Source of the DNA: Puccinellia tenuiflora
Lineage: Eukaryota > Streptophyta > Magnoliopsida > Poales > Poaceae
Direction: 5' to 3'
NCBI GenBank assembly: GCA_012064385.1
Contig: QRDG01000414.1
Location: forward strand, 434,001 to 498,000
DNA: 64,000 bases
The position numbers and the translations under genes were made by a program. The notes below the pieces were generated by a model. That model saw only the letters and a program-made list of their open reading frames with translations, was not told where the DNA came from and did not search any database. This document shows positions 9,787 to 20,853 of the stretch, one piece after another (positions within the stretch are counted from its first letter, which is position 1; every line of letters begins with the position of its first letter).

Positions 9787-10755
9787 TAAGGTCCCGTGTT
9801 CGATCCCGCTTGCGTGCGTCAAATTTAATTTTTCAGACGGGAGGACCATTGAACCGGTCAGACCGGTTGTGCCGGTTTAATGTGAAAACCGCCGGTCCGA
9901 CCATGGTTTTCCGGTTTATTTCGGGTCACTAGCGCGGCTGGTCCAGTGCGCTTAACAAGCCGGCCGAGGCTCTGGTTCGGTTTTTTCCGGTCGAACCGGC
10001 GGTCCGGTCCAGTTTTTTAAACTATGTTTCGGCTGCTAGATGGCCGAAATAATCGTTCATGCTGGGAACCGTCAGGTCAACTGAGAGCCGAAACAGTGTA
10101 AGGAAGCGAACAGTGACGCTCTCTCTCTCCTGCCTATCCGGCGGTGCTGGAAGTACTCTATGCAGCGCTGAGAATGGGGACGCCGCCCTGCCTGCATCTG
10201 CATGGCTTGTCATGTCATGGCGATCGATTGGTTATCAGAAATCCACTAAGGCACTAACCACTCTGCTAGGGTACCGTACCGGCCGGGCGTGATTGATTAC
10301 GGCTGCAGCGGTCGTTTCCGGCCGTGCACGCTCATCGGCCGTCATGCATAATCAGGCGTCGCGGTTATCTGATATCTCGACTCTGACCTGAGCTGTGCTG
10401 CTATCGCCGGTGCCACGCTTTGCTCGCGGCGGCAGAGCCTTAATGCCAGGAGAGGAGGCAGCCAACTGCATTGACGCCCGTCTTCCTGATGGTGGACGGT
10501 CTTACCACGACTCTATTCGGCTCTGTCTTGAGGATACGCTGACACTTCCGCTTCCACATCGAGTAATTATCTAGAGAGATTCGGCCGGCCAACGGACGAA
10601 AGGAGAGATTCGACCCATAATGCACCGACGGTGTGCTATTTTTAGAAAACTTTGAATCTACGTGTTATATTAGCAATTTGTAGCAATTTGTGTTTAAAAG
10701 AATAATATTAAAAAAACTCCTCCAAACGTACACTTATTTGAGAACAGAGTGAGTA

Positions 10756-11410
10756 AGCAGAAATAGAAACAAAAATAGTAAAAGTCAACTGATGTCAACA
10801 ATTACTCTGACCTGCCAATTCACGTCCCAGAACCTTAAATCACTTCATTCATTCCAAACAATATCGAGTACACAAATCACAGTTACGTATGGATATTTCC
10901 TATTCATTTCAACCAACAATCATTTTCAGAGAGTACAACATCAATCCTGAAGAGCTAGAACTAATCAGATCATTTTACTGTAGTGGTATCTTTAATACTC
11001 TCTCCGATCCATAAAAAGTATCATCCACTTAGTACAAAGTTTATACTAACTTAGTACAAAATGAGCGACACTTTTTATAGATCGGAGGAAGTAGAATACT
11101 CAATGTACCTGACAATTACATTACACCTGATGTGAAGAACATAAATGAGATTTATCCGCATCCGTATACAACCCATTCTGCAAACGAGCACAAGATAGGC
11201 ATTCTCGTGATCCAAAGACTAAAGTACAAATAAAAAAGGATAAGAGAACAAAACTCACTGAGCTAGCTATGGTACTTTCACAATGGATATCACCAGTTCA
11301 TCTTAACAACCAGCTTTGACAACTCAGAACTGATGCCACAAAAAGCATTCACTGTCCTAAGCATAGACCTTCACCGTGGAAACAAAGAATTAGGCAGAAG
11401 AGCAGCCTGT
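10756..11410. other. 3' flank and probable 3' UTR of the TM9SF gene
   Basis: AT-rich sequence downstream of the TM9SF stop at 11411. Apart from the MITE at 10998-11091 it holds no recognisable feature. A transcript end somewhere here is expected, but I cannot fix the poly(A) site. Confidence 0.45.
10998..11091. mobile_element. Stowaway MITE (94 bp)
   Basis: A near-perfect foldback: CTCTCTCCGATCCATAAAAAG at the left pairs with CTTTTTATAGATCGGAGGAAG at the right. It is flanked by TA (10996-10997 and 11092-11093). It lies about 320 bp past the TM9SF stop and may be transcribed in its 3' UTR. Confidence 0.85.
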
Positions 11411-14400
11411 TTACTCAATCTTCACAGACGAGTAAATCAGCCTGGTGAACATGAAGCATGCGTAGAATCCTATTGTACCCGTCAAGGCAAAGAATGAATA
11501 TGAGGCGATAAGCATGTAGCCAAAGTAAAGTACGGCTGACACAAACTTTGTGATCTCCAGCTTTGTGAAGAAGTAGAAGGTCGCATACAGGAAGAGGTAC
11601 AGGGCAGAAGACCCTGATGTCAAGTATGACCTCCACCACCACAGGTAGTCCTCACTGCATAGCTGGAAGTAGCAGAGCACAATTGAGATCTCGGCACATG
11701 TGACAATCAGAATCAGGAAGACCAGGAAGAGGAACCCAAAGATGTAGTAAAACTGATGCAGCCAGATGGAGGTCAGGATAAAGAAGAGCTCAATGAACAC
11801 AGCTCCAAACGGAAGGATCCCACCAATTAGAATAGAGAAGATTGGGTTCATGTACCAAGCCTGCTCAGGTACCTGCCTGGGTATCTTGTTTGTCTTCACA
11901 GGGTCTTCAATGGCAGGTTTCTTGAAACCAAGGAAACTCCCAACAAAAACTAAAGGCACTGAGATACCGAACCAAAGGAGGACAAGGGCGAACATTGTGC
12001 TGAATGGAACTGCACCAGAGGACTTCTGCCCCCAGATAAGAATATTCAAGAAGAAGAAAATAGCGAACACGCTGCCAGGGAAAGTGAATGCTGTCCTCAA
12101 AGCAATGTTCTTCCATTCTGAGCCCTTAAACAACTTGTAGAGACGTGAAGAAGAGTAGCCAGCAAGCAAGCCCATGAAAACCCAAAGCAAGAGCATAGCT
12201 GTCATCAGTCCACCCCTGTTGGATGGAGAAAGGAAGCCAAGGACTGCAAAGACCATGGTGACAAGCATCATGCCAAAAAACTGTACACCTGTACCAACAT
12301 AAACACAGAGCCAGTCTGAGTTTGCAGGAGGCCTGAAAACATCACCATGAACAAGCTTCCATCCTGTTTCTTCCTGGGCTTCCTCCTGAGTCTCAAGCTG
12401 GTTGTACTTGGAGATATCCCGGTAAAGGGTTCGAAGCATGATCATTGCAACCATTCCCGAAAGGAAGAGAACGATCATGAGAGAATTCACAATGGAGAAC
12501 CAGTGGATCTGATCATCTGTCATCAGCAGATAACTGTCCCAGCGAGATGCCCACTTGATATCACTCTCCTGCAAGTTGATAGATAGTTGAAAGAATGAAT
12601 AGATATAAACACAGTTTCAAGTATAAAAAAATATTGAGCAATATTCAAGCTCAACTTAGTACACTATAGACAGTAGTGCAGCAAATACATTCACATCAAT
12701 AGAGTGGAAGCATCTAAAGGTTTGCACGTTAATTCTGACCTTGAAATCCACATCGTATGTAAATACAATGTCTTTGCCAGCTTCAACCTCCTGAGGAGAA
12801 TCAGATGATGTAATTATACGTTTTGCATGAGGATCACAAGTGGTCAGACGGGTCTTCTTGTCGCTCCACTGTCCTTCGTATTCATGCTTAACGCTGCAGC
12901 ATATGCCATTTTTTCAGTTCAACCTGACATAAGGATGTCAACATTCAAATACTTCAAATAATCAGAAGCCCAAATGTACCTGTAGGGTTTTACTTCAAAA
13001 GCCACAATCCTAGAAACATCCCTTAGCTCGTCCCTATGATATTTCACCGTAAATGACAAATGATTGTGGATGAAATACTTTTCATCCTTACTCTGCAAAC
13101 AAATGGAAAAAAGGAGAGTGCATGGCATGAGAACTTAAGATTTAGACAACATTTGACCAGTGCAGTATATCATTAGCTAGACTAACCCCTGAGTATTGTC
13201 CTTTGGCTCCAACATGGAACCCATGTTGATAGAAATAAGCACCTTCCTGGTCTACTCTTGGAATCGGAACGACTAGAGGTAGGTTGTCCAGAATCCTGTT
13301 GCATGTAGGGAATTTTATGTTAAGATCAACAGATGGACATCAATGAATTCTTAGACGACCCAAAACTAAATTACTAACATACATGTTCACACGGTACTCA
13401 TCCTCAATCTTTTCCTTGAGAACCTTTGCTTCTTTCTCCCCAACTGAAATCTTGCAGACTATCTGACACATCTGAGGTTCCCTCATTTCAAACTGGAAAT
13501 GCATATATGCAAATATGTTAACTAGGGCCAGTTGTGCAAAATATTGATCAAAAGAGAAAAATATATGGATAAAAGAAAAACAAACCACGTATGGAGAGTT
13601 CTCAATACGATCGCCACGAAGAACTTCGCCCAGATTTTCAGCACTGTCAATTATAGTATCTGGCCTGCAGAATGGGAGGGAATAGAAGGAGTAGGGAAGT
13701 TGTGTCTTGATTGAAGTAAGTTTGTTGACTTTCACGAGAAGAGGATCTTTCTGCAATAGTAATAATTCAGTTAGCAGTTGCATACATGCGAAGTGGATCC
13801 CTGTAACTGAACTGTATTGGTGAGCATGGCACACGACCCAACACTTGCAAAGCATACGGACAGCGTTAAGTATCATTTATCAGTTAATAGAACTATAAGT
13901 TCACATTCAACAAATGTTAACACGGTTGACAAGGGAAAGTCACATCCTAGCGAGGTTTTTTCCACACTTGAGATTTACAGCTTATGAACGACCAAATCTG
14001 CATTCCAGAAAGGTAGAAACTATTCATTCCACCCACTTAAAAATCAATTAGAAAAGTATATACCGCGATGCCAACCCACAAACAAGTATCGACGATCATG
14101 AGCCAAGGTTTTAACGCCACATTCTCGTCAGCCCAGGCGCCAAAATTCTGCAGTCCCTCTCCACGCACTGACAACTAAATCTCGTGAGCCCAAGGCATGT
14201 TCATTCGTCACATAACGCACAAGTTTCCTGCCTCTCTCAGTACGCGTTCGAGGCACAGTGATAGGAGTCTTAAAACGCGTAGGTGTGTGTATATACTCCC
14301 TCCGTTCACTTTTAGTTCGCGTTTTAGCTTTTTCTAAAATTTCCCTTTTAGTTTGCGTTCTGCAGTTGGTTACCTAATATGCCCCCACGGTCTCTCCCCC

Positions 14401-15165
14401 GCATGAAATCAGCTGGCCCCATGGAGAGAAATTAAGTTGCATGCGGAAGAGCCTAGGCGACCTAGGCCAATGCATGCATGAGAGTAATTACCAACGGCTG
14501 CATTGTTTTTCGGCCAGCGCGCATGCATGTGGGGCTGCAAGGGGCAAATTAGTCCATCTGCTCTATAATTTATCCCTTTCTAAGCTCTTCTTGGTATGTG
14601 TGCTTTGCCTAGAACGCAAACTAAAAGTAAACGGAGGGAGTAGTCTGTAGGTCAGATCGCGTACGCGTGGTGTGAGTGGTGTTGCGTGCGTGCGTGGAGT
14701 GTGCGTTGTACGTGAGATCACATACTACAACTGCACCATCCCAGAGGCCTCAAAAAAAAAAAAAAAAAACCGCACAAGCCGGCGCGGGCGAGGGCGCGGG
14801 AGCGGCCATGGATTCCGAGCCAAAAGCATGATCATACGTTTGTCTTCTCGAATTATAGTTCCATACACTCCTCCTCACTTCACCTACATTGCGGAAGGCC
14901 GTATCCTAATCCAACCAGGTGGATCTCGGAGAAACCCATCCGCGCGAGCCCAGATCTGGGCCCGGTATCCCAGATCCGGCCAGAAGGACGACGGCCTTGT
15001 CGAAGTAGGGAGGAAATGGTAAGGTAGTACGGTGGTGCGTACCTTGTCGAAGTCGTTGGGCGCGACGCCGGGGAGGTAGAACCCGGCGGCCGGGGCCACC
15101 AGCAGGCAGAGCGCCGCGAGGACGACGGCCAAAGCTGGCGCCGCCGCAGGCGGCGAGATCGCCAT
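11411..15165 (-). CDS. TM9SF: Transmembrane 9 superfamily member (EMP70 / nonaspanin)
   Basis: Seven exons on the minus strand: 15043-15165, 13586-13750, 13383-13492, 13187-13295, 12980-13092, 12740-12893 and 11411-12568. All junctions are GT-AG and in phase, giving 643 residues, the usual family length. Residues 1-27 form a signal peptide (LAVVLAALCLLVAPAAG), followed by FYLPGVAPNDF, the typical start of the mature luminal domain. The luminal part includes LPYSFYSLPFC, ENLGEVLRGDRIENSPY and KYFIHNHLSF. The last exon carries the nine-span membrane domain (IHWFSIVNSLMIVLFL, GGLMTAMLLLWVFMGLLAGY, FYYIFGFLFLVFLILI). The C-terminus ends SSVKIE, matching the KXD/E Golgi-retention motif known for plant EMP70 proteins. 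The expected role is a Golgi/endosomal membrane protein in sorting of membrane cargo. No damage is seen. Confidence 0.93.
14296..14640. mobile_element. Stowaway-like element (345 bp) in TM9SF intron 1
   Basis: The left end is CTCCCTCCGTTCACTTTTAG and the right end is its inverse CTAAAAGTAAACGGAGGGAG, with TA on both sides (14294-14295 and 14641-14642). The TIR continues as GTTCGCGTT on the left and AACGCAAA on the right. It is long for a Stowaway, so it may be a mariner-type deletion derivative. Confidence 0.85.
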
Positions 15166-15233
15166 GGGGGCACGGAGGCGTGGGTCGGATGGGCGACGCG
15201 CGCTCACGTCTCGGTCGAGCGCTCGGGCCGGGC

Positions 15234-15258
15234 GGGGGGGGGGGGGGGGGGGGGGGGG
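15234..15258. repeat. 25-base G run in the TM9SF 5' leader/promoter
   Basis: An uninterrupted G run on the plus strand (poly-C in the sense of TM9SF) begins 69 bases upstream of the TM9SF ATG. Its length may be a sequencing estimate, since such runs are unstable and error-prone. Confidence 0.8.
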
Positions 15259-15380
15259 AAGAGTGACGAGACGAGACGAGATGGCGCTTTTCCGTTGCGA
15301 CGAGGTGGTGTTTTAATGGAAGGCGGGCAGGACCCAGCAGCAAGAGAAGCATTCGCTACGCCGATGATGTCAGTGACATG

Positions 15381-15692
15381 TGGGCCCAGAGGCTGGAGCA
15401 GAAGTTGTTAAACCCACCTGTCATTGTTACAAAAGTTTAACGAGTCTGTACGCTTAGCTGAACCGGGCAGGGGATCCTTGCATTACAGGAGGGATAATAA
15501 TCGTAAAAAAAAAACTGGCTTTGGAATCCTATACGAGAAGGAATCGTGCACTGACGTGTGGACTCAAGAGTCTGGTGGTCCCGCTTAGCAGTGAGTACGC
15601 TCCGCTCGGCCGGCCGACGGGAACTTCTCAACTACGCTACGTGGGCGGCTTTGCTTGCGTTCGTGCCAAACAGCGAGTCTATCGTGGGCCCA
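15381..15692 (-). promoter_or_regulatory. Two TGGGCCCA (site II-like) motifs upstream of TM9SF
   Basis: TGGGCCCA occurs at 15381-15388 and 15685-15692. The second is followed by CCACGTCA, an ACGT-core (bZIP-type) site. Such GGGCC motifs are common in plant promoters of housekeeping genes and can bind TCP factors. Position suits the TM9SF promoter, but function is inferred only from the motif. Confidence 0.35.
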
Positions 15693-15699
15693 CCACGTC

Positions 15700-17370
15700 A
15701 GTGACGAGTACAGTACACGTTAGGTGCGCGGGCACGGGAAAAAGGGCGGGTTGTTCTGGTGGCGGGAGAGGACCGGGACCGAAGCGGACCAACTGCGATG
15801 TGCTTGGACCCACCAGTCGGCGACATAGCATTTGAACAGATCTGTGTCTGCAGGAAATTTGTTCAGAGGATCTGTCGGTGGCGATTGGTGTTGGTGATGC
15901 TCCACTCCCAGCTCCCAAGGGGCGGGGCCGTTGAATCTCGCTCCACTCTCAATAAGAACGATGATACTACCAAGGCCGAGGGAAAGTACTGGAATGATGC
16001 ATGTGCTTTGTTAGCGCTCCCATGCTTTGACTTCGGTTCTGGAGTTAAAAATTGCCCTCTAGTTTTAAACACAAGGCAAGGCAACCATCGAAAATTGAAA
16101 AAAAAAAATTGGCTCTATTGTGCTTAGCTAGCGTCGGGCTTATATCAGTCTCTTTGCCTTTTACGTTCAGCCGGTCCGTAATCCTAAACCTAAGCTGGTG
16201 ATCCCAACAGCTACCTTGTTGTAATTTCCATTGTGTGGTTCCTGAGGCTTTATTAATTTAAACCTAGGCACTTTCAAGTGCCTTCGGTCTAAAAAAAATT
16301 GCATTGACGTGTTTGCTTTGACGTTGCGGTCTCAATATACATGTTACAGCCAATTTGTACTGAGATTTGAGAAAGTCTACATAATTAAAACTACAATGAA
16401 ACCTACGCCGTGAAATTCATAAGCGATTCACATACATAATTCCATATTGAGCTCGGAAGCCATATTGAATTTCCGTAGAACTTATATGAAATTGTAGCAA
16501 ACGTAGCTTTTTCTTCTCTTTGTTCATCTGCCCTAGTCATTTTTGCGTGTAAGATGGCTCGAAGGCTTAACTCTCGACAAGTGGACGTTGAGTAGTGTAC
16601 ACATTACTTAGATGTGTTGTGCAAATAGCAAAGATAGAAATCGCGAAACTAGGCATTGTGTCGACTTCAAACCTTGAGTTCACATGCAATAAGATTGGTG
16701 GCACGCAGACGGATGGGCCAACGGGAAGGTAGAAAGAAGAAAGGCAATGAGTTTGGAAGACCGGAACATCGTTTCTTCAGTTGGTAAACGCCCGGGCGCA
16801 ACACCTTGTAGATGGAGAAGGCCCTTGCTGGAATGGATCCGGTGCAGATTGTTACCTATTCTCAAATCTAGAATCAATCCACCCACAAAAAACAACAAAT
16901 AGTTTCACCATCAATAGTAAGTAAGTCGCGACGGAATTTTTAATTTATTGTTATATCACATCAATATCTTTTTGTTTCTTGATGTGTAGATTGAATTAGG
17001 AGCTGAATGCCGGTAGATGCAACCCGTGTCAATAATGTAAAACAAATATACTATTTCAACACTTTCAAAGTGTGATAACTTGGATTCTGATATACTCCAC
17101 TACAGCAGTACATCATTGAATATGATATGCTTCACTTGCCACATCAGAAAAGAAATAACACAAAAATATATGGTACATAAGAAGAGGACAAAAGACCAAA
17201 ACCCATATGGCGCCATCATCGTCATCCCCTCTCCTCCCCCTCCACACATTCAAAACCAGAATCCAAAGCCCTCCTCAATTCCCTTACCCTCTCCTCTAGG
17301 CCGAGAAGAAAGAACGGTATAGCGATATCCAAAGCCAAACGATCACAAAACTCTACCACTGCAAGAACAG
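15700..17370. other. Intergenic region between TM9SF and PnsB1
   Basis: The genes are divergent (TM9SF leftward, PnsB1 rightward), so both promoters lie here. Positions 16230-16300 hold GCTTTATTAATTTAAA, a perfect 8-bp hairpin (AGGCACTT-TC-AAGTGCCT, 16266-16283) and an A run. That pattern recalls the 3' tail of a LINE or SINE on the plus strand, but no body is recognised. I see nothing else that can be named. Confidence 0.4.
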
Positions 17371-19300
17371 ATGCAAACACCAACCATGTCCACGTCCATG
17401 GCCACGCCCACGGCGGCGACGGTGGCGTTGGCGGCGGCGAAGCTCCCCGCGCCGAGGCAATGCTACCTCCTGCTAGGCAGCCGGGCCGGTCTCGCGGGCG
17501 GCGCCCTCTCGGCGTCATCGAAGAAGAAGAACCCGTGGCTCGACCCGTTCGACGACGGCCCCGACGAGGACTTCGACTACACGGGCGTGTACTCCGGTGG
17601 GAAGCAGGAGGAGGACCCACGGCCGCCGGAGGACCCCGCGAACCCGTACGGGTTCCTCCGGTTCCCAATGGGGTACAACCCGGAGCTGGACAGCCTGGCG
17701 TCCAAGGTGCGCGGCGACGTGCGCCGCGCGTGCTGCGTGGTGTCCGGCGGCGTGTACGAGAACGTGCTCTTCTTCCCCGTGGTGCAGCTGCTCAAGGACA
17801 GGTACCCCGGCGTGCTCATCGACGTGGTGGCGTCGGCGCGGGGGAAGCAGGTCTACGAGATGTGCAAGAACGTCCGGTACGCCAACGTGTACGACCCCGA
17901 CGACGAGTGGCCGGAGCCCGCCGAGTACACGCACCAGCTAGGCGTGATGAAAGTATGTATATGGATGCAGTACTAGCTAGCTAGCTGTTGATTTTGGTTC
18001 AGTTCGTCGACTCACTAACTGAAGTTGAACATATATAATTGTGTCTCTGATTTCAATGGCAGAATAGGTACTATGATATGGTCCTGTCGACCAAGTTGGC
18101 CGGGACGGGCCACGCGCTGTTCCTCTTCATGTCGTCGGCGCGCGAGAAGGTCGGCTATGTTTATCCCAATGTCAACGGCGCCGGCGCCGGGCTGTTCCTC
18201 ACCGAGATGTTCAAGCCGCCGACCACGAATCTCTCCGACGGCGGCTACTCCATGTGAGATTGATGATCATTTCCTTCATGTATAATCACCAAAATCACGA
18301 AGGCAACCTCCCCATTCTGAATGGCCTGCACGTTTAATCAATTAGGTACAAGGACATGCTAGAGTGGCTAGGCCGGCCAGCCAAGGGCGTGCCGCAGCAG
18401 CCGATACCGCCGCTGAAGGTGTCCATCTCCAAGAAGCTGAGGGCGATCGTGGAGGACAAGTACAACCGCGCCGGCGTCGAGAAGGGCAAGTACATCGTCG
18501 TCCACGGCATCGAATCGGACTCCGTCGCCAACATGACGTCCAGGGGAGACGACGACTGCCTCCTTCCCCTCGAACAGTGGGCAGAGATCGCCAAGGAGAT
18601 AAGGTAATTATGCATATGCACTCGGCTTCGTCTACCAGACCCCAGCTTGTCGTTGTGTGAGAGCTGAGCTGACTGATGATCTCTTTGCATGGCGTGCAGC
18701 TCTGGAGGCATTGGATTGAGGCCTCTGTTTGTGATGCCACATGAGAAGCACAGAGAAGAGATCGAGGAGATCGTGGGGAAGGAGACCAGCTACCTGTTCA
18801 TCACCACTCCTGGACAGGTAGGTTCTTCATCCTCCTGCTCTTGCTTGTCCAGAGAACTGTCTCGTAGCCTCTCTGGTCATCATTTTGACTATGGAAGCGC
18901 GATTTTCACCGCGTTGTCTCTGATCACCCACAGCTCACCTGCCTCATCAATGACTCTGCCGGTGTTGTCGCGACCAACACCGCCGCTGTCCAGCTCGCCA
19001 ACGCCCGTGACAAGCCATGGTAGACTGACCAGATTGACTCGTTCAGTTGTTCAGACGTGTATCTTTGCAGATGAATTGCTCACGCTATGTTCGGTTTCTT
19101 GTGTGTCCAGTGTAGCGCTGTTCTCTTCTGAGGAGAAGGCAAGGCTGTTCCTGCCGTACGCGGAGGAGAAGAGGAGCTGCACTATCGTCGCGTCGGCGAC
19201 AGGGACGCTGGGGGGAATTGACATTGAGGCTGTGAAGAATGCAGTCAAGGACTTCCAGCCCGCTCCTAGCTTCGCGTTGGCACAACAGCCATCATCTTGA
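17371..19300 (+). CDS. PnsB1: Photosynthetic NDH subcomplex B subunit 1 (NDF1/NDH48)
   Basis: Six exons: 17371-17952, 18063-18253, 18346-18603, 18700-18817, 18934-19019 and 19111-19300, all GT-AG and in phase. They give 474 residues, close to the roughly 460 of the Arabidopsis protein. The N-terminus (about 50 residues, Ala/Ser/Thr-rich, almost no acidic residues) looks like a chloroplast transit peptide. In-frame ATGs lie at 17371, 17386 and 17398; the third has the best context (ATGGCC). Conserved blocks include KKNPWLDPFDDGPDEDFDY, ENVLFFPVVQLLKDRYPGV, YYDMVLSTKLAGTGHALFLF, FVMPHEKHREE and FITTPGQLTCLINDSAGVV. The fold resembles glycosyltransferase/heptosyltransferase proteins, but the known role is structural: subcomplex B of the chloroplast NDH complex, used for cyclic electron flow around photosystem I. 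The reading frame is intact. Confidence 0.88.
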
Positions 19301-19446
19301 TTATTGTGTTCTAAATAGAAACATCTGACCAACAAGAGCGACCAAAGATCTTGCCTTGTAGTCCTCGAGTATGTCACACCTTTGGTATGGATGGGCAAGC
19401 AGAAATCATAGATAAGCGAAGAAGCTCATGTGTCTCTCGAAATCCA

Positions 19447-19848
19447 GTTTGGCTCCCGACCTCGTATGCTACTGGTCAAATAAAAAAAACGAGAAAATAG
19501 TAAAACATTTTTAGAAATTCTGAAAAACATAGGTGATGAACATACGTATATTTTCTATATTCCTGTCAAATTACGTGAGGAAATGACATTTCTGCTGATC
19601 TATGCAAAAAAGACAAAATCACTGCTTAGAAAAGATATTTTTTAAATCTCATTTTGGTCACTGGATTTGTCTTTTTTGCACAGGGCAGCAGAAATGCTAT
19701 TTCCTCACAAAATTTGACAAAAATGTAGGAAAAAATTATATATATATGTTCGTCACCAATTTTTTTTAGAATTTTCTGAAATAATTTAATATTTTTTCGA
19801 TTTTTTTAATTAGCAAGCATATGAGATCGGAAGCCAAAAAGCCTCCCT
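19447..19848. mobile_element. ~400-bp foldback MITE downstream of PnsB1
   Basis: The two halves are long inverted repeats. TTTGGCTCCCGACCTCGTATGC at the left edge pairs with GCATATGAGATCGGAAGCCAAA at the right. Inner pairs include GAGGAAATGACATTTCTGC with GCAGAAATGCTATTTCCTC, and GCAAAAAAGACAAA with TTTGTCTTTTTTGC near the centre. The arms are about 170 bases with mismatches. It starts about 150 bases after the PnsB1 stop. I could not fix a TSD, so the superfamily is open (Mutator-type foldback is plausible). Confidence 0.65.
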
Positions 19849-20492
19849 CGTCCTCGCTCAAGTCTTGTGCTCCTTCCCTACCTCGAGTACACACCAACAA
19901 CGAATCAATGGCTACACCCCAACCTTGCAGATCATAATGTTTAAATTTTTACCACTAAAAACCCCCCACCCCCCCCCCCCCCCCCCCCCCACCCCCAAAA
20001 AAAAAACGATTTGGCTCTATCATCAACCTATGTTTTAGGATGTAGTACGTACGAGTTGGATTTCACCAATATCACGAGAGCATCACAAAATAATTACTGG
20101 AATTTAAACACATAGTCCACAAAATAGTGCCATAAACTGAAACTTCCATACATCATGAATATAACAACAAATGAATTCACCATATCTCGAATTAGTTAGC
20201 GTTTGCGATAAATCCAACTAGAACAATACAGTTAAAGAGCACCCACACATGAAGTCGAGTTGTTGCTTAGCCACACTAGGGATTGGAAATCTATACAGAG
20301 GGATCACAACTGCAAGTTCCATGGCTTTCTGAAACATAGGTTCTCCATCGAAACTTCTGTCGATCCGGTGGTGCTCCACAGAATGCCGACCCTCATCTCA
20401 TATACAGAAGCTAACATAACAACAGCTCCAGAACCAATAAGTATAAATAACACAAATTAATGCTAGTTGAATCGACCTAAAACCTCACAGAA
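19849..20492. other. Spacer between PnsB1 and the WRKY pseudogene
   Basis: Contains a C-rich simple repeat (19962-19996, with 22 uninterrupted C at 19969-19990) followed by an A run. The remainder may be the WRKY 3' UTR. No gene or element is recognised. Confidence 0.5.
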
Positions 20493-20853
20493 TCAATTGT
20501 TCTGCACAGGAACTATGGCAGAAGTATCTTTCAGGAGGGAACCCTTCATGTCATTCGGATCAGTTTTGATGCTGGCCAGGGTTTGTGCACTGGACTCACT
20601 GTCAGCAGCCTTCCGGGTGCTGGCTGGAGGCTTCTGATCTGACGTTGAAGACAGAGTGCTGGGTAGCTCGGCAATTGTCACTGCTGTTGTAATCACGGAA
20701 ATAGATCCATCCCTCAACTCGTCGTTGCTTCTGAATGGTTGATCATGGTTGTGCTTACCTTCATAAGTTACTACCATATTGTTTATGTCATCTGGTGCTT
20801 TTTCAACGTGCTTACGGACAGGACACCCATCATGTGTGCAACGGTAATAGCTC

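Larger units (their letters stand above)
7768..9815 (+). other. tRNA-like (Pol III box) sequence in the hAT element, split by Harbinger-2
   Basis: The left part (7768-7812) contains CAGTCGGTAAGGGACGCGC, resembling a tRNA D-arm/A box. The right part (9787-9815) contains GTCCCGTGTTCGATCCCGC, resembling a T-arm/B box. Removing Harbinger-2 and one TSD copy brings them to roughly tRNA spacing. It may be a SINE head or tRNA pseudogene inside the hAT element. No acceptor stem was established. Confidence 0.4.
7377..10026. mobile_element. hAT-type non-autonomous element, third shell
   Basis: The ends are CATAGTTTAAAAAACCGG and, inverted, CATAGTTTAAAAAACTGG. A perfect 8-bp TSD, TTTCGGCT, lies at 7369-7376 and 10027-10034, the hAT hallmark. 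Without the nested Harbinger it is about 0.67 kb. Its interior near both ends is rich in ACCGG/CCGGT palindromes (7390-7480, 9850-10015) that could fold. No hAT transposase is present. Confidence 0.88.
7229..10720. mobile_element. Mutator-like (MULE) non-autonomous element, second shell
   Basis: Long terminal inverted repeats of about 95 bp face each other at 7229-7325 and 10626-10720. They share GAGTTTTTTTAA, TTTTAAACAC, and AACACG followed by AGATTCAAAG. The flanks are TCCAAACAT (7220-7228) and TCCAAACGT (10721-10729), a 9-bp TSD with one mismatch. Long TIRs with a 9-bp TSD are diagnostic of MULEs. No MURA transposase is seen. Confidence 0.82.
6997..10753. mobile_element. Stowaway (mariner-type) MITE, outer shell of a four-level nest
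   Basis: The left end is CTCACTCCGTCC followed by ATAAGTGTAC. The inverted right end is CTCACTCTGTTC followed by the same ATAAGTGTAC. TA flanks both ends (6995-6996 and 10754-10755). Without the MULE inserted at 7229 the MITE would be about 260 bp, a normal Stowaway size. Confidence 0.85.
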
